From Sabethes cyaneus (taxonomy: Eukaryota > Arthropoda > Insecta > Diptera > Culicidae), in assembly GCF_943734655.1 (NCBI RefSeq), contig NC_071353.1:77181121-77245120 (forward strand): 64,000 bases of DNA. Reading direction: 5' to 3'. Position 1 is the first letter of the stretch, and the number at the start of each line of letters is the position of its first letter. This document shows, in pieces, positions 24,571 to 36,370 of the stretch. The notes under the pieces are model-generated. The model saw nothing but the letters and a program-made list of their open reading frames with translations. It was not told the origin of the DNA and searched no databases. The translations under genes and the position numbers were made by a program.

Positions 24571-25317
24571 CAATTTCCGCCTTTTTTTATTTTTTGCTGT
24601 TGTACCGCAGCCTCAGTCAGACTGCAACTTTTAGCAGTCGTTTTTTGCCTTTCAACAGCAGAGAGAGGCTGTTATGCTACTATAATATATCTGTAGATCA
24701 CCTGCAGAAGACTGGTCCTGCATTTCTGGTATTTGTAATACAGTGCTTACAACTGCATATAATAGCGTAGGTACACTTTTGCCTTGTGCATGAATCACAC
24801 TTTTGCCTCGTGCGCGAATCGCACGTTTGCCCCGCTAGGCACTTAACGGGATTTGATCAAATTATGGAAAATAGAAACATGTTTTGTAAATTTATCTTAC
24901 CGCATTTCCAAAAGAGATGTTTGAGTAATGTGACACACTGCTTCAGATTTTCAACAAGTAAAAAACTTCATGTTTATATCATATTTTCCGTATAACGAAA
25001 TATTAGGTATATCAAAACCGTACTAAATAAATATTTTCACTTAACACAGCAACTTTACTTCGTAAATAGTAAATGTTTACAATGGAATTCATGCTGTCAA
25101 AGTAGTTACCCATCCATCCATCCATACCCATCCCATCCTAGGACTGAACGTGACAGGTGCCTTCTTATTCTTCTTAACTTTGTTTTGGCGATTCTCTTTC
25201 AAAATTTACTACGGCAAAGTAAGTGTTTCCGAAAACGTTTAAATTTCAGCTGCAGTTTATGATAACAAGCCACTTGTCCTAGCTAATCACTAATTACACA
25301 AAAATCGATCCAATCTG
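24571..25317. other. No recognised feature
   Basis: Contains a short run of CATC repeats (25110-25135). No ORF of interest. Confidence 0.35.
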
Positions 25318-25320
25318 TTA

Positions 25321-25735
25321 ATATTTTTTGAAACGATGGTTCTACAATTGATGAAGGGACGATAGGGGAAAGAAATGAAAATTTTTGGTGAAGGAGGGGA
25401 AGAGCGGAAAGGAAGGGGGGGGGGGTAATATTGGTAGCTACGCTTGACAAGTAGTCATTTTGATTCCTACCTTTTGTCCAATGCTGGAAGGAGCATGAGT
25501 CGAACCAAGCTATAATCTGAGATTATAACCGGATAGAGATTATAGCTTGGTTCGACTCATGCACCTTCCAGCATTGGACAAAAGGTAAGAGTAAAAATGA
25601 CTACTTGTCAAGCGTAGCTACCAATATCCCCCCCCCCCTTCCTTTTCGCCCTTCCCCTCCTTCACCAAAACTTTTCATTTCTTTCCCCTATCGTCCCTTC
25701 ATCAATTGTAGAACCATCGTTTCAAAAAATAATAA
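25321..25735. repeat. Near-perfect foldback element
   Basis: Arms 25321-25518 and 25537-25735 are almost exact reverse complements around an 18-base loop. They include a G-run in one arm (about 25417-25427) and the matching C-run in the other. The palindrome lies between two exact 13 bp direct repeats TCGATCCAATCTG (25305-25317 and 25786-25798), which could be a target-site duplication of a slightly larger insertion. Confidence 0.85.
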
Positions 25736-25798
25736 TATATATGTATGACCGCATTTCAAGGTCAAGACTAAAAACATGAGATTAGTCGATCCAATCTG

Positions 25799-26600
25799 GC
25801 CGAATTACACTTACACTTCAATTTAGTTTGTTTTATGTCAACACGCCACGATAAACAAATTCTAAATAACCTAGTAACGGAAAAAACTTTATGGTTCGGC
25901 GTTTGCTGTGGCTTTCAGCAACACTTTTGCACTTCCCTGATGAATTTTTGTTTCTTCAGTTGCACGCATGAAATCAGCCAATCAGAAAGCTGGCTCTTTT
26001 TTTTTGCAATGTTACATTGCATTGAAAAACCTACTACTGACACCGCTCGTCAGCCGGTGCACATCCTTCTCAGTAACGACCCAACCATCCGGCACCTTGA
26101 ACTGCTCCTTTTGACCAATGTCACTGGTGACTGTTCTCTTTGTCTTCAGCCTTCGCTTCATTTTCCCCCAGTACACTTCAATACTGGACGAACCCGGGGA
26201 CAATTTTGTGCACTCACAAGGAAACATCACTATCGGTCACAGGCTTAGAGCTTAACCATATACACCATAGTGTAGTCCTGTCGATTCAGAACTTCACTGC
26301 ACTGCTCGTATAGGTGTAGCGTATGGAACTTTTTTGAGAAAACTTAACTTAAAATTTGTATGGGCATTTGACTTAATGAAGGCGCATGGTACATTGTGAA
26401 TATCCGGAACCGAACCGAGGCTCGTTTGTCATACTTCTTTACGAACAGCCAACGACGCCGTAACCCACAGAACCACAGCTACTGCATACCAGGCAGGTCA
26501 TAATTGCACAAGTCTATTTTCTCTTCATACTATCTTCGCAACCCATTTTCGTCGATAACGATGCCAGACAACAACCGTGCATCAAATGGGTTTTGATGTA
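25799..26600. other. Unassigned sequence around a transposase fragment
   Basis: Apart from the minus-strand fragment below, nothing is recognised. The plus-strand open frame over the same bases appears to be an antisense shadow. Confidence 0.35.
26012..26230 (-). pseudogene. Possible Tc1/mariner-type transposase C-terminal fragment
   Basis: The encoded stretch contains LSPGSSSIEVYWGKMKRRLK and ends with VTEKDVHRLTSGVSSRF. This resembles the end of DDE transposases around the third catalytic acid (the PxxNPIExxWxxxKxxL pattern), which is normally followed by a short helical tail. The fragment is about 70 residues and lacks the first two catalytic residues and any terminal repeats. Family assignment is tentative. 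Confidence 0.35.
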
Positions 26601-27242
26601 AGACAGCTACGAATGTGCTCTCGTAGAAAGTACGAATCATTCGTAATAACAACGTTTGCGGTAAACAATAAGCCTACGAATGTTTTTAAATTGCATGAAA
26701 TTATTTTTGCCAGCTACGAATATAGTTTTACGAATGTTTTTTTAAAAAAATACGAAATTATATTCTCAGTGTGCGTATCTCCGAATTCCTATCCGTCACA
26801 AAACACTGGTTTTCACACGGATGCCAATGAAACAGATCCCTTGCCAAGTCATGACCTTTTATCACGAACTCATCCCCAAAACCAATCTCGAATCTGCTAC
26901 AAACCCTACCGCGAGCCAGAGCATGAAGAATTTAACCCCTGGGTTTGGCTTCTCTGAAGCTTATTTATCATCGAGCCAGACACATGCATCGCGCTCCGTC
27001 ACCACCCAGCCGCACAGCCCACGAGACCGGATTCTAGCCTTTGTTTATTGTTTGTTAAAATACTATTTACAAATAACACATCGCTACCAAAAGCTAGCAT
27101 CCATGGCCACTGGGAGCGCCGCTATCGCCAAAATGAAATGCCCAATTTCTAAATGATACCATCTTTACTACCGACCTTGTTTAGCAAATAAGCCATTCAA
27201 TATGTCCCATTCATCTAAAAAAATCTGGTCACTTTAGATCAG
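26601..27242. other. No recognised feature
   Basis: Includes a somewhat GC-richer patch (26830-27130) with open frames on the plus strand that resemble nothing I know. Confidence 0.35.
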
Positions 27243-27980
27243 ATCTATACAAACTGATGGCTCAAATTCAAGATGTTTTGAAATATAACATATTTATTTA
27301 TAACGTGGAATGGAACACAAATGATATTAGCGAACAGTTTGGCTTAAAAAGGGTTTCAAACTTTAGGGTTAAAAATACTGGGAAAAAAGCGTTGACAATA
27401 AATGTCACCTATAAACAGACCCAAACAAGAAATCGCATCAACTTGCTATTCTGAAGATAGATAAAGCATTCATTTACAATATATTGGAAAGTTATTATGC
27501 GTTGGACGGCTTTTGATTACGAAAACAATTTTTTTTCTGAACTTTGCATTTTCCAAGCTTCAGAAGGTGAGATTGTACCAAACTATAACGATCGGTTCGG
27601 CGAGTGAAATTCATATACACAACAAAAATGCGCCAGTGTGCATTAATACACTAGCATTGCTTACTAGGGAACACAATATTTTGACAATTTGGATTGCATT
27701 ATCTTTAAAAGAGCAAAAAGTATCGTAAGTCTGCTGCTTAATTAAAATACAGTTTTACTTTTTCTCTAAAAATTTCAGATCCTTTGAATAAACACTTTAA
27801 TATGAGACAAATATGCTTCACTTTATATAAACTCTCGGTTTAAAAAGTGAGACTGATTGCGTGTTCTCTGGGTGTAGTAACTCGACCGAAGTAAATAATT
27901 AACTTTATAAAATGATCAAATAGATAAGTCTTCTGAGATTTCCCCTTTATAGAGCCTGGAGACGCTACTACATATTTAGT
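27243..27980 (+). mobile_element. Diverged internal fragment of the TA-MITE, copy C
   Basis: Collinear with about 62175-62945 of the full element (shared CAAACAAGAAATCGCATCAA, GGTTATTATGCGTTGGA-like and TTTCAGAT..CTTTGAATAAACACT-like blocks). Both termini are missing. A Feilai-like SINE abuts it at the right. Confidence 0.65.
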
Positions 27981-27987
27981 AAAGAAA

Positions 27988-28178
27988 AGCAAAGCCTAGG
28001 TGCTACATTCCGTTATCGAAACTTGACCTTCTGTTTTTATATGACAGACTTCGCAGCCAGCTGTTAGAGTGCAGGGCCAGTTGCTACGATTCTATTGACT
28101 CTGACAGTTTCTCCTAGTAGAGATTCGAACATAGGACGACTGGCTTATTAGGCCAGTGTCATACCTCAAAGCCAACTG
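27988..28178 (-). mobile_element. Feilai-like SINE
   Basis: The minus strand shows TTGGCTTTGAGGTATGACAC, GTTCGAATCTC, GGCTGCGAAGTCTGTC and a 3' end with TAGGCTTTGCTTTT. Most similar by eye to the copy at 8651-8858. No clear target-site duplication. Confidence 0.75.
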
Positions 28179-28405
28179 GAAAGTCGAATAATATATAAAC
28201 TACATTAAATCATGATATTTATGTCATATGGTGTAGTGTAATACGGTAGATTGATAATGAAGAGCGCACCGACGGGCATACGCTGCCTGTATTAAGTATA
28301 TATTTGTTACAAAATCTAAACAAGTTACAATTAAAGTTACTGGAATCTATGCAGTTTATTCAAACATCCATAACATTGATTTTTTAGAAATTCTGAGGTA
28401 AGATA

Positions 28406-29071
28406 CTGTTTCGATTCAAGTTTCGGATGACTTCAAACTTCGGACACTTTAGCATGAAATACACAACATTGCTAATACGACAAAATCTTGTGCTTACTAT
28501 ACACCACCGTGTTTATTAGGATGTCCTTCATCCGGGTAGGTAAAACATTTAGCTGTAAGACTTCTTGTTGGGAATCAATAGGCGCTGTAAAAAGTTAAAA
28601 CTTAGATTTTCACTTGATTAGCTTACTCTTAGCGTTTTGTGCAGAAGTTGCTGTGTTTTCGTTTGCCGCATTTTATCAATTTTAAAGCGATTTTCTTTGC
28701 TTGTTATGATTATTAGGTACGTGGAAGGTATGTATCAACTAAAACGAAGTTGAAATACAGTGCTAAATGCTTTATTTTGAAGATGCTAGGAAAATTTAAG
28801 TGTCCGAAATTTGAATCACATTTTGCACGAGCGATTCAAACTTCGGACAGCCACGAATAATATCAGATTTTTCAGGTTCTTATCGCAAAAATTGCAAAGG
28901 TTCAGGTTGCGAATTGAACATGCTTTAAATGCCGTTCGCGTAGTCTGTTCAGTAAAAAATATATAAACTCACTTAATTGAGTTAAATAACACGATAAATT
29001 TTCATCAGAGACAGAAATGTTCGTAGTTTTAATAAAGACCTTAAAGGTCTCCGAAGTTTGAATCGGAACAG
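28406..29071. mobile_element. TA-flanked TIR element (CTGTTTCGATTCAA family)
   Basis: TA at 28404-28405 and 29072-29073. The ends are CTGTTTCGATTCAAGTTTCG and, in complement, CTGTTCCGATTCAAACTTCG. The motif TTCAAACTTCGGACA recurs inside: at 28432-28447 in direct orientation and at 28798-28855 in both orientations. No coding sequence; non-autonomous, Tc1/mariner-superfamily-like. Confidence 0.7.
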
Positions 29072-29073
29072 TA

Positions 29074-29950
29074 CAGTTTTCCCAAGTTTATCGTTACATA
29101 TTGCAGTTTGTCCAAGTTTATTATTACATATTATATAATATAATTTTCCAGTTTAATAAATTAATTAGGTTGTTAGTTAGTGCAAGTGTCTTTCGGATAT
29201 TGCATCAAGCGAACAATTAAAAAAATCATAGTTTAATTAACATCTACCATATTGCAAATCCTGCTTCTAATCTCTTTACCACTTTTCTTCCCTTAAATTT
29301 CTTGATTAAAAGAAATAGCCTGATCATCGCGTAAATCTGCTTTTGTTTTCATTATAAATATCTCACATGAGATATTAGCTTGCAAGCGGTCTGAATGGCG
29401 CCAAGATGTGTTGCTTATCGCTTGTGGCATATTCGTACCATTCCATTTCAGTTTTAGACAGACCGTGTTTACCTAAACTTTCCCGGGTGCGTACTAATTC
29501 AGTTACAGCACTAGAACGCACATATTACATTTTAGAGCCAAACCATGATGAATGTTTTATTTATTTCAGGAAATGGGCCAGACTGAATAATTATTTACAC
29601 CTAGGCTAGATTACTTCCCTTGGCATTTTTAGGTTGATTTTTGTCTAAATATGTTCAATTTTAAAATCTCGAAACTTCTTCATTAGTATATATGTATTTT
29701 AATATTATATCAATAACATTAATATTCACACTAATATTCCCATAAATATAAATAAGTCGCTTTCGAGGCACTGGTTAAAACATGACAGCAAATATCAACA
29801 CAACTGTGTAGCAGCATAATTCGTTGTATGAATATTTTAGAATTTTGGTGGTCATGAGATATTTTAAAATACCTATTACTAATATTAACCGTAAAACTGT
29901 CTATGTACTAACGCAAATTCATATTTTTGTTCATTGATAATAGTAATAGT
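29074..29950. other. No gene; a two-copy 30 bp tandem
   Basis: 29074-29135 contains two adjacent copies of a CAGTTTTCCCAAGTTTATCG-type unit. The remainder is AT-rich and unassigned. Confidence 0.4.
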
Positions 29951-30411
29951 AAGGCCTTTACAAATATTTTTTAAAGTTTTTGTCCTTCGGATGCTGGATA
30001 ACTGAAAGGGGGAGGGACGAAAAAAAACAAAGAGATTTTTTTAATCACGCAAAAAAAATTAAGACTCTTAGAAATTTTTACTTGAAGTTTAATCGTGAAT
30101 GTATTCTTGCTCTTCATACATAAGCTAATATTTTCCATGCAAAAGACCTTCTAAAATAGAGTCAAAATCGAAAAAAAAATTTGCCGATTTTCGGAAATTA
30201 CATTATTTGTACTTCCACTTTTGTTTCGTTCTAGAAGCGTTAACACTCCGTAAACTCTTTTTTCGAGTTTTTTAGGCTGTAAAACCCACAAATAATAGAT
30301 TTTATACAAAAAAACTTACTCACGTTTAACAAATTTTTTTGCCCTCCGATTTTTGGAGCCGGGGGGGGGGAGAGGGACAAAAACTTTAAAAAAATAATTT
30401 GCAATGGCCTA
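29951..30411. mobile_element. MITE of the GGCCATTGCAAAT family, copy a
   Basis: The left end AAGGCCTTTACAAATATTTT pairs with the complement of the right end, TAGGCCATTGCAAATTATTT. Both run into TTTAAAGTTTTTGTCC. It contains a G-run near 30361-30371. Related copies: 47135-48104 and 55770-55952. Confidence 0.6.
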
Positions 30412-31095
30412 ATATTATAAAAAAATAAAATGAATAAACACTTATGCATAAGATGTTCTTGTAAGATCATGAATTAATTTTGAACGACCTTTCTCGATTC
30501 CGTCGACATTCTTCTCGATTATTTTTGATGCATTAACTAGCGAAATCAAATGGACCATTGACCATTCGTTTGAAAGGTATTATTTAGTCTGTGGTATTAT
30601 TGTCTAGTATATCCCTACTAAATAGGTTCGTGGTCCGATGTTTCGTTTAAAAGTTATAAACAAAAATGTGGAAACTACGTGACACGATTTCAATGATCTT
30701 AGTATAAAATAAAAGCTCTTGCATCATAAAAATTTTCAGGAAGTTTTATTGAGAACAAACAAGTAGTTTAAAAGTTAACCTTAAAAAACCTGTTTTAACA
30801 GTGTAATAATTATCGCCTGTTTCTCAGAGGTGGCCAAATCGATTTTTGCGCTATTAGTCTCATTTCAAAGTTAATATAGCTCAATAGATCACTATTGAAT
30901 TGTTTTTTGATTGGACGTTTAATTTGAAAGTTATTAACAATCGTGTACAACACACCAAAATTAACAATAATTTATAATGATTTTAACTAAGATAATTTAT
31001 CAAGATTCCATTATATTTTAGTATCAAACGAATGGTTTTGACAGTACGAATGTATCTGCAAAATTTCATAAGAATTGGTTTTGCCGGTCAAAAGA
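30412..31095. repeat. Copy of the W-type dispersed repeat
   Basis: From about 30540 it matches the first 600 bases of the window (TCTCATTTCAAAGTTAATAT, CTTTTGACCGG-type junction). It is interrupted at 31096 by a TA-flanked element. Confidence 0.6.
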
Positions 31096-31097
31096 TA

Positions 31098-32525
31098 CAG
31101 TCATCCCAGTATTACGGGCCAGTTAAGCACGATGCTGCTACAAAATTATCGGTAGAAACCCAGATTTAAATAATTTACAGATCATTTATAACTTAATTGG
31201 TTATAAATATACCATAGTTTGATGTTCTGTAGGTAATCTTGTTCAAAAATTACACACTATTTTGCAGAACAACAAAATGTGAGCATATTCCATTCCCAGT
31301 ATTATGGGCCACTTTTAAACCTGGTCAGAATTATAGGTCAATGTTCCCAGTATTATGGGTCAGTAAAACAACATAGGTTTTATTTCGAGAAAATCGCCCG
31401 CACGCGCGCGCGCGTGTTTGTGTGTATATGTGTGTGGTTCTCGTGATTTAGGGATCTTGTTGTATCTTGTACTGCACTCAGCAACTGTCTGAGTGCGTTG
31501 AGTTTAGATTTAATTTTAGCTTCTTCTTCAGGAAGCTCATTAAACTGACTCAATGTATGATGGATGGTACTCAGTGCTGTGTTCGGATTTCGAGTGGAAT
31601 GTCAAGTTCATTCGAGTCACGCAGAGGGCTTCATCAAAGTGATGGTCTCTATGGCAAACCAAGTATGCAAAAGGCGGCCTAAGCTAAACGGATACGATAG
31701 GCAGGGCATGTTGCAAGAATGCCGGACAACTACCCTACAAAGATAGTATTTGGCTCACATCCGGTAGGAATGAGGGCGCAGCGAGCAAGAAGGTTAGATT
31801 AAGCGGAGCGAGTCTGAGAAATTGAAGAGCGTTGGCCCACAACCGAGTGCATTGGAGAAACTTTGTTCATCAGGCTTTATCTTAGAACAGCAAGCCAACT
31901 AAGTACAGTAAGTCAGTTCAGGAACAAGAAAGTATTTGATCCTGGATTATTAGTTTTGGGTGGTTTCCAAAAATAACGCGGAACTGTACTGTACTGATTT
32001 TCTGTGCACATTTTTTCGTTTTACTGATTACAATTTTACAAACTACAATTATAGTGAAAAACTGCGAATCCTCTTGATCTATATGCTTGACCCATAATAC
32101 TGGGAAAAGTCAATTTTGCTCCCAGTATTATGGACCATTGTTTAATTTCGTATAAAATAAATTTTTCTAGGCGGTTTCACCGTAATTCAATGAATACATA
32201 CCTATTCCCTCGATTTCCGTTCATTTTATGCTCAGACACATAAATTTACACCGCTATTCAACTTATAATTCACAACCGACTTTTTATAACAACCGCAAAA
32301 ACAACAACAAATCGACAGTCGATTGGAGCAAACTGACAACAATCGAAAAATTAGGAAAATTAATGCATTTGAACTAAGTGTATTGCTATCAAGCATGCAT
32401 CGGAAAGTTGCTTCTATCTATTGAACTCATACTCGATAGTTAAATACTAATTTGTTACGTATGAAACTAATGTAAAGTATGGACTGGCCCATAATACTGG
32501 GTGGCCCATAATGTTGGGGTGACTG
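31098..32525. mobile_element. TA-flanked TIR element (CCCAGTATTATGGGCC family) with nested RTE fragment
   Basis: TA at 31096-31097 and 32526-32527. The ends are CAGTCATCCCAGTATTACGG and, in complement, CAGTCACCCCAACATTATGG. The motif CCCAGTATTATGGGCC recurs near 31294 and 31344, and inverted near 32093-32112, with another copy at 32120-32140. No transposase is visible. An RTE fragment at 31524-31915 is nested inside. Confidence 0.75.
31524..31915 (+). pseudogene. Internally deleted RTE-clade fragment
   Basis: Matches two separate parts of the RTE copy at 5229-6839: the MMDGTQCCVRIS / FESRRGLHQ region, then a jump of about 600 bases to YGKPSMQKA and the GHVARMPDNYP block, read in shifted frames. 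It ends with ALAHNRVHWRNFVHQAL and an ACTAAGTACAGTAAGTCAG tail. The catalytic region is lost. Confidence 0.7.
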
Positions 32526-32527
32526 TA

Positions 32528-33777
32528 TCAACCCTCGAAAACTCGCGCCAACTTTTGTAACACGGTTACTCGCGCGCTTAATCTCCCAAAAGCCAAAACC
32601 AAAATGTGCGCATTATAGTTTTGACTGGGTAAACTTGGTTTTAGATTTATCAAACCTTTGGAAGAATTTCTTGAAATTGAAAGTTCTTTCGTTCGACAGA
32701 ATTTAAATTTTGATTTATCCTAAAAAAATATTTTTCCTCAGTTTCAATATAACACATTGACGTGTTCTGCAAAGTTTTAGAGCATATTATTACAAGAAAT
32801 TTTGTTGAAGACAGCAACCTTCTATCTCTTCAGCAAAGATAGAAAAATCTTATTTATTGTATATGAATTTGTAAAATCAGTTTTTCTATTTTAGCTCTTT
32901 TTGTAATTGTTGTATGACTTTTCCATGTATTACAAAGTTGTACAAATAGTAGAAACACACAACTTTGCTGAATGTATTGTACGTCTATGTTTGCTTGTTT
33001 AGGAACTGTAGAACTTTGATTATAAAAAATACCCTAATTTTGACTCGAATTACTTGACTACTAACAGACGGATACATTTTAAATATTTTACATTTGCTGA
33101 TAGTTTTGCTGCATAAAGACACCATTTTTCCATATGAAGAAACTAGAGAAAATTCCAGTTGGGATCCATTGCGGTACAACTCACATCTGTTTTCCTAACA
33201 ATTTAAAGTATTAATGCATTGAATATTTATGACATTTTGCTCATAACAAGTTAATTGAAGAATATACGTTAGTTAAACAACGATTTGTAACTTTATAACA
33301 ATATGATATTCAAAGACCTACACGCCCAAGCAACAATTTGCGTTTTATTACACACTTATGATGGCATTTAAGACCAAAATTGGTCATGAAAACCGTCATA
33401 AAAGTACAATAAAACTCACATTGTATTCAAGAAAACTTTATTGATGTGAATCAAATAGAATTGCATTACAGGAAATTATGCATAGTTCGAAAACTTATAA
33501 ACTAGACATTTACTACGCAATGTATATGTTAAAGAATAATATTTCCTCTTAGAAATTACTTTTACTTGCACTTACTCATATTAATAACAACTTACTCAGC
33601 AATTTCATGAAAAAAGGATCTATCAAAATTTGTAAGTGCTCCTATTTTGTTCAAATTTTGTAAACTTATTCAATGTCCAAAACTTTTATGTAAACCAACG
33701 CACTACGCAACGTTAACCAATAGATGAATTATGCTCCGAAGACGTGTCGATTTCTATCTCAAATAGCAAATAGGACC
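32528..33777. other. No gene recognised
   Basis: AT-rich. Contains words common to other repeats here (ACAAAGTTGTACAAA, AACTTTGCTGAATG). 33720-33777 includes CCGAAGACGTGTCGATTTCT, also found at about 1446-1465 and in complement near 61505. Confidence 0.4.
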
Positions 33778-33826
33778 GTATAACAAAGGTTCATTTCACC
33801 ACAAGGTGGATTAAATCAGGTTTTTT
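33778..33826. repeat. Short dispersed repeat
   Basis: TATAACAAAGGTTCATTTCA then CCACAAGGTGGATTAAATC, the same as at 2244-2290. Confidence 0.5.
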
Positions 33827-34189
33827 ATTTTGCGCTTGGGGTACACCCTAGTGAGTTAGAGTGGTTCTTAAATTAATCGACAATATTTTATTTAAAAAGT
33901 TGTATCTGCAAAACAAAAAAAAAATGTTTCTCAAATTTTGATATATTATGTATAAAAGCTCAGACTTTCAGAAAAAAAATGAGATTTTATTTTTTTAGGT
34001 ATCACATCGAATAGAATATTTTCCATACAAAGCTCGCTTATGTATATGTTATGTATATGTTTATTGTCCAGTAGTTTAAGGTACAACCTTTTAAAATATA
34101 CTACCTCCGGTTTGTCATTATTAGCTCAAATCTTGTAAAATCTTGCAATCCTAATTAATTACTTATACTAACTAACTAAAACTAACTCC

Positions 34190-35434
34190 CTACTGGCGAT
34201 TCCAAAACTCGATGCAGCCTCTCTTAAAAACTACTTCCGATGTCGCACACTTAAATGTCGGTGGTAAACGGTTCCAATTTAGCAGACCTCTAACGAACAA
34301 CGAGTTGGCGTAGTTTGTTGTGTTATTCATAGGCACCAATAAGTTTTCCAAACGGCGTCCACGGAAACGTATTACTTTTCTGTGCAGTATGGCAGGATTT
34401 TGTGTCGCTATCAGTTTCCTCAGGAAAATACAGGATCGATACGAGTAGAACACCTGTAGAGGGCATCCCAACAAATTTTTCTGCAGATGAGACACATGAT
34501 CATACCGGCTTAACCCATATCTAAAGCGTACGCAACAATTTAGTGCCACTCGAAGGCGATCGAAAGAAGCAGCACTGAGGCGAACGTGAAAAATATCTCC
34601 AAATAGAAAATGCGGCAAGATTAGCGATTTGAACAGTTTTAACTTGACATCAACTGGTGCAGCAGACATGCAAGTATACAGCGTTCGCAGACCAGCATAT
34701 ATTTTTCCGCACTGCTGTGATAATAGGCCGTCCCATTGCAGGTCGCTTTGAAAAAAGAATCCAAGATTATTCACTTTTTCGGATCACTCGATACACACTC
34801 CGTCCATCATGATGTTGGACATCGGCAGCATAGATCCATTATGTCTTCTCCGTCTACTGGAAACGAACAATGCCTTGCTTTTATCAGGATTAATTACAAG
34901 TCCATTTCGCCGCGACCACACCAGAATCATTTCAAGGTCTTCATTTACTTTGCTGGTTATTTCGCGCATACACGGGCTGAGACCTCCAATGTAAAGCTGC
35001 ACATCGTCAGCATACATCTGGATAGAGCAATAGTGAAGAACGTTCGGGAGGTCATTTATGTGACAACAAAACAGCAAAGGGCCGAGAACTGAGCCTTGAG
35101 GTACACCAGATGTTATTTGAACCATACTCGAAAAGCGATCACCACAGAACACTGCTTGTTGTCTTCCTTGTAAATATGAACGTATCAGGCTGACAGCTGA
35201 AGAGGAGAAATTGAATTGTGTTTGCAGTTTCGCCAATAGTTTCCGATGTGGAATGGTATCAAACGCTTTCGAAAAATCAAGTAGCAGTAAAATGCCGACA
35301 CCTTTTTTATCGATTATTGCCCTTAAGTCGTCATGAACTCTCAGCACAGCGGTTTTAATGCTTTGACCTTCACGAAAACCAGCTTGAAATTCACTAAGAA
35401 GGTTGTTACTTTCCACGTAAGAAGTCATTTGCTA
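34190..35434 (-). pseudogene. Reverse transcriptase and C-terminal domain of the jockey/CR1-like element
   Basis: RT motifs appear in order on the minus strand: SEFQAGFREGQSIKTA, LLLLDFSKAFDTIPH, TSGVPQGSVLGPLLF, MYADDVQLY (catalytic YADD near 35000-35020) and INPDKSKALF. A C-terminal domain with FNRLP-like LLNWNRLPPTFK and a normal stop at 34190 follows. Two in-frame nonsense codons break it: TAG at 35432-35434, before the QAGF region, and TGA at 34784-34786, after the RT core. Both look like single substitutions. The two parts remain in one frame, so decay is recent or mild. Confidence 0.85.
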
Positions 35435-36370
35435 CTTGAGAAGTTTCTCGAAAATTTTAGAAAATCCGCATAATATACTGATTGGACGTAAGTTTCTGAT
35501 GTCATTAAGTCGAGGATTCTTCTTCAATGGCAAAATTTTTGCTTGCTTCCAACAATTCGGGAAAGTAGAGGATGCAATGAGGCGGTTGAATAAACGGTAA
35601 GATGATCTTGATAAATTTGATAGGCAAGCCATCTAGTCCTACAGCATTTGACGTGATTTCCCAGATAGCATTTGTAACTTCCCACCAATAAACTAGGCGA
35701 AAAGAGAAGTTATACGGTGATGGCAACGATGCATTTGAAAAACTTTCTTCTACGGTGGCACTGCCGGTATAGTTCGATAAAAATACATTATTGACTTGAT
35801 CGGGATCACAATCACTGGGCAACGCCGTTTGTGCTTTGCCAACCCCCAAGCTCCTCACACGTTGCCATAAACATTTTGATGACGTTCTGCTATCCAAATA
35901 TCTCTCAAGGTATTCTTTTTTTGCTCTGGCAACCTCGGCGTTCGCACGATTTCGCAACACCTTATACTGTTGTCGCTTGATGGCCTTCAGTTGTGGTGTA
36001 GCTTTAAGCCAATCTTTGTACGCCAGATCACGTTCAAGGAGGCACCGTCGAACATAACCGTTAAACCATGCGTTTGATTTCCAACGGCGAGCTCTGGTTC
36101 GGAGAAGTATACAACAGTCGTGTACAGCTTTGATATGGCGATTGAAGAATTCTAAACATTCATCGGGGTTCTCATTTTCATAAAGGCAATTCCAGGGAAT
36201 CGAGAGTATTGCGTTTTCCAGAGATTGCGAGTCGAAGTTCACATAAACACGATAAGTGTTCCCATGTGTAGACTGTGTGACATTGAAATCTGTCGAGGTT
36301 ATAATTTTTCTTAAAAGCTCATTATCATACTTTTCGTTCGCTACCAAAATTATTACAATTGGTCGTGTGA
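35435..36370 (-). pseudogene. Linker and RT N-terminal part of the same element, frameshifted
   Basis: The upstream frame includes FNRHIKAVHDCCILLRTR, PWFN-like SNAWFNGYVRR and NAEVARAKKEYLERYL, then AVGLDGLPIKFIKI. Near 35580-35630 the reading shifts by one base, and homology continues in the next frame as SSTFPNCWKQAKILPLKK and NLRPISILCGFSKIFEKLL. This is the standard region between endonuclease and RT in jockey/CR1-type elements. Confidence 0.75.

Larger units (their letters stand above)
34030..36370 (-). mobile_element. Jockey/CR1-group non-LTR retrotransposon, 5' truncated
   Basis: Coding remnants span 34190-36347 on the minus strand. The AP-endonuclease half is missing: homology fades at about 36370, as expected of 5' truncation. 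The putative 3' end near 34030-34060 is rich in TATATG repeats (ATGTATATGTTATGTATATG), consistent with the short tandem tails of this group. The exact clade cannot be set by eye. Confidence 0.7.

Noticed and set aside
31410..31440. CGCGCG/GTGTGT tract as a CpG-type promoter
   Set aside because: A short low-complexity tract inside a TA element, with no other promoter signal.
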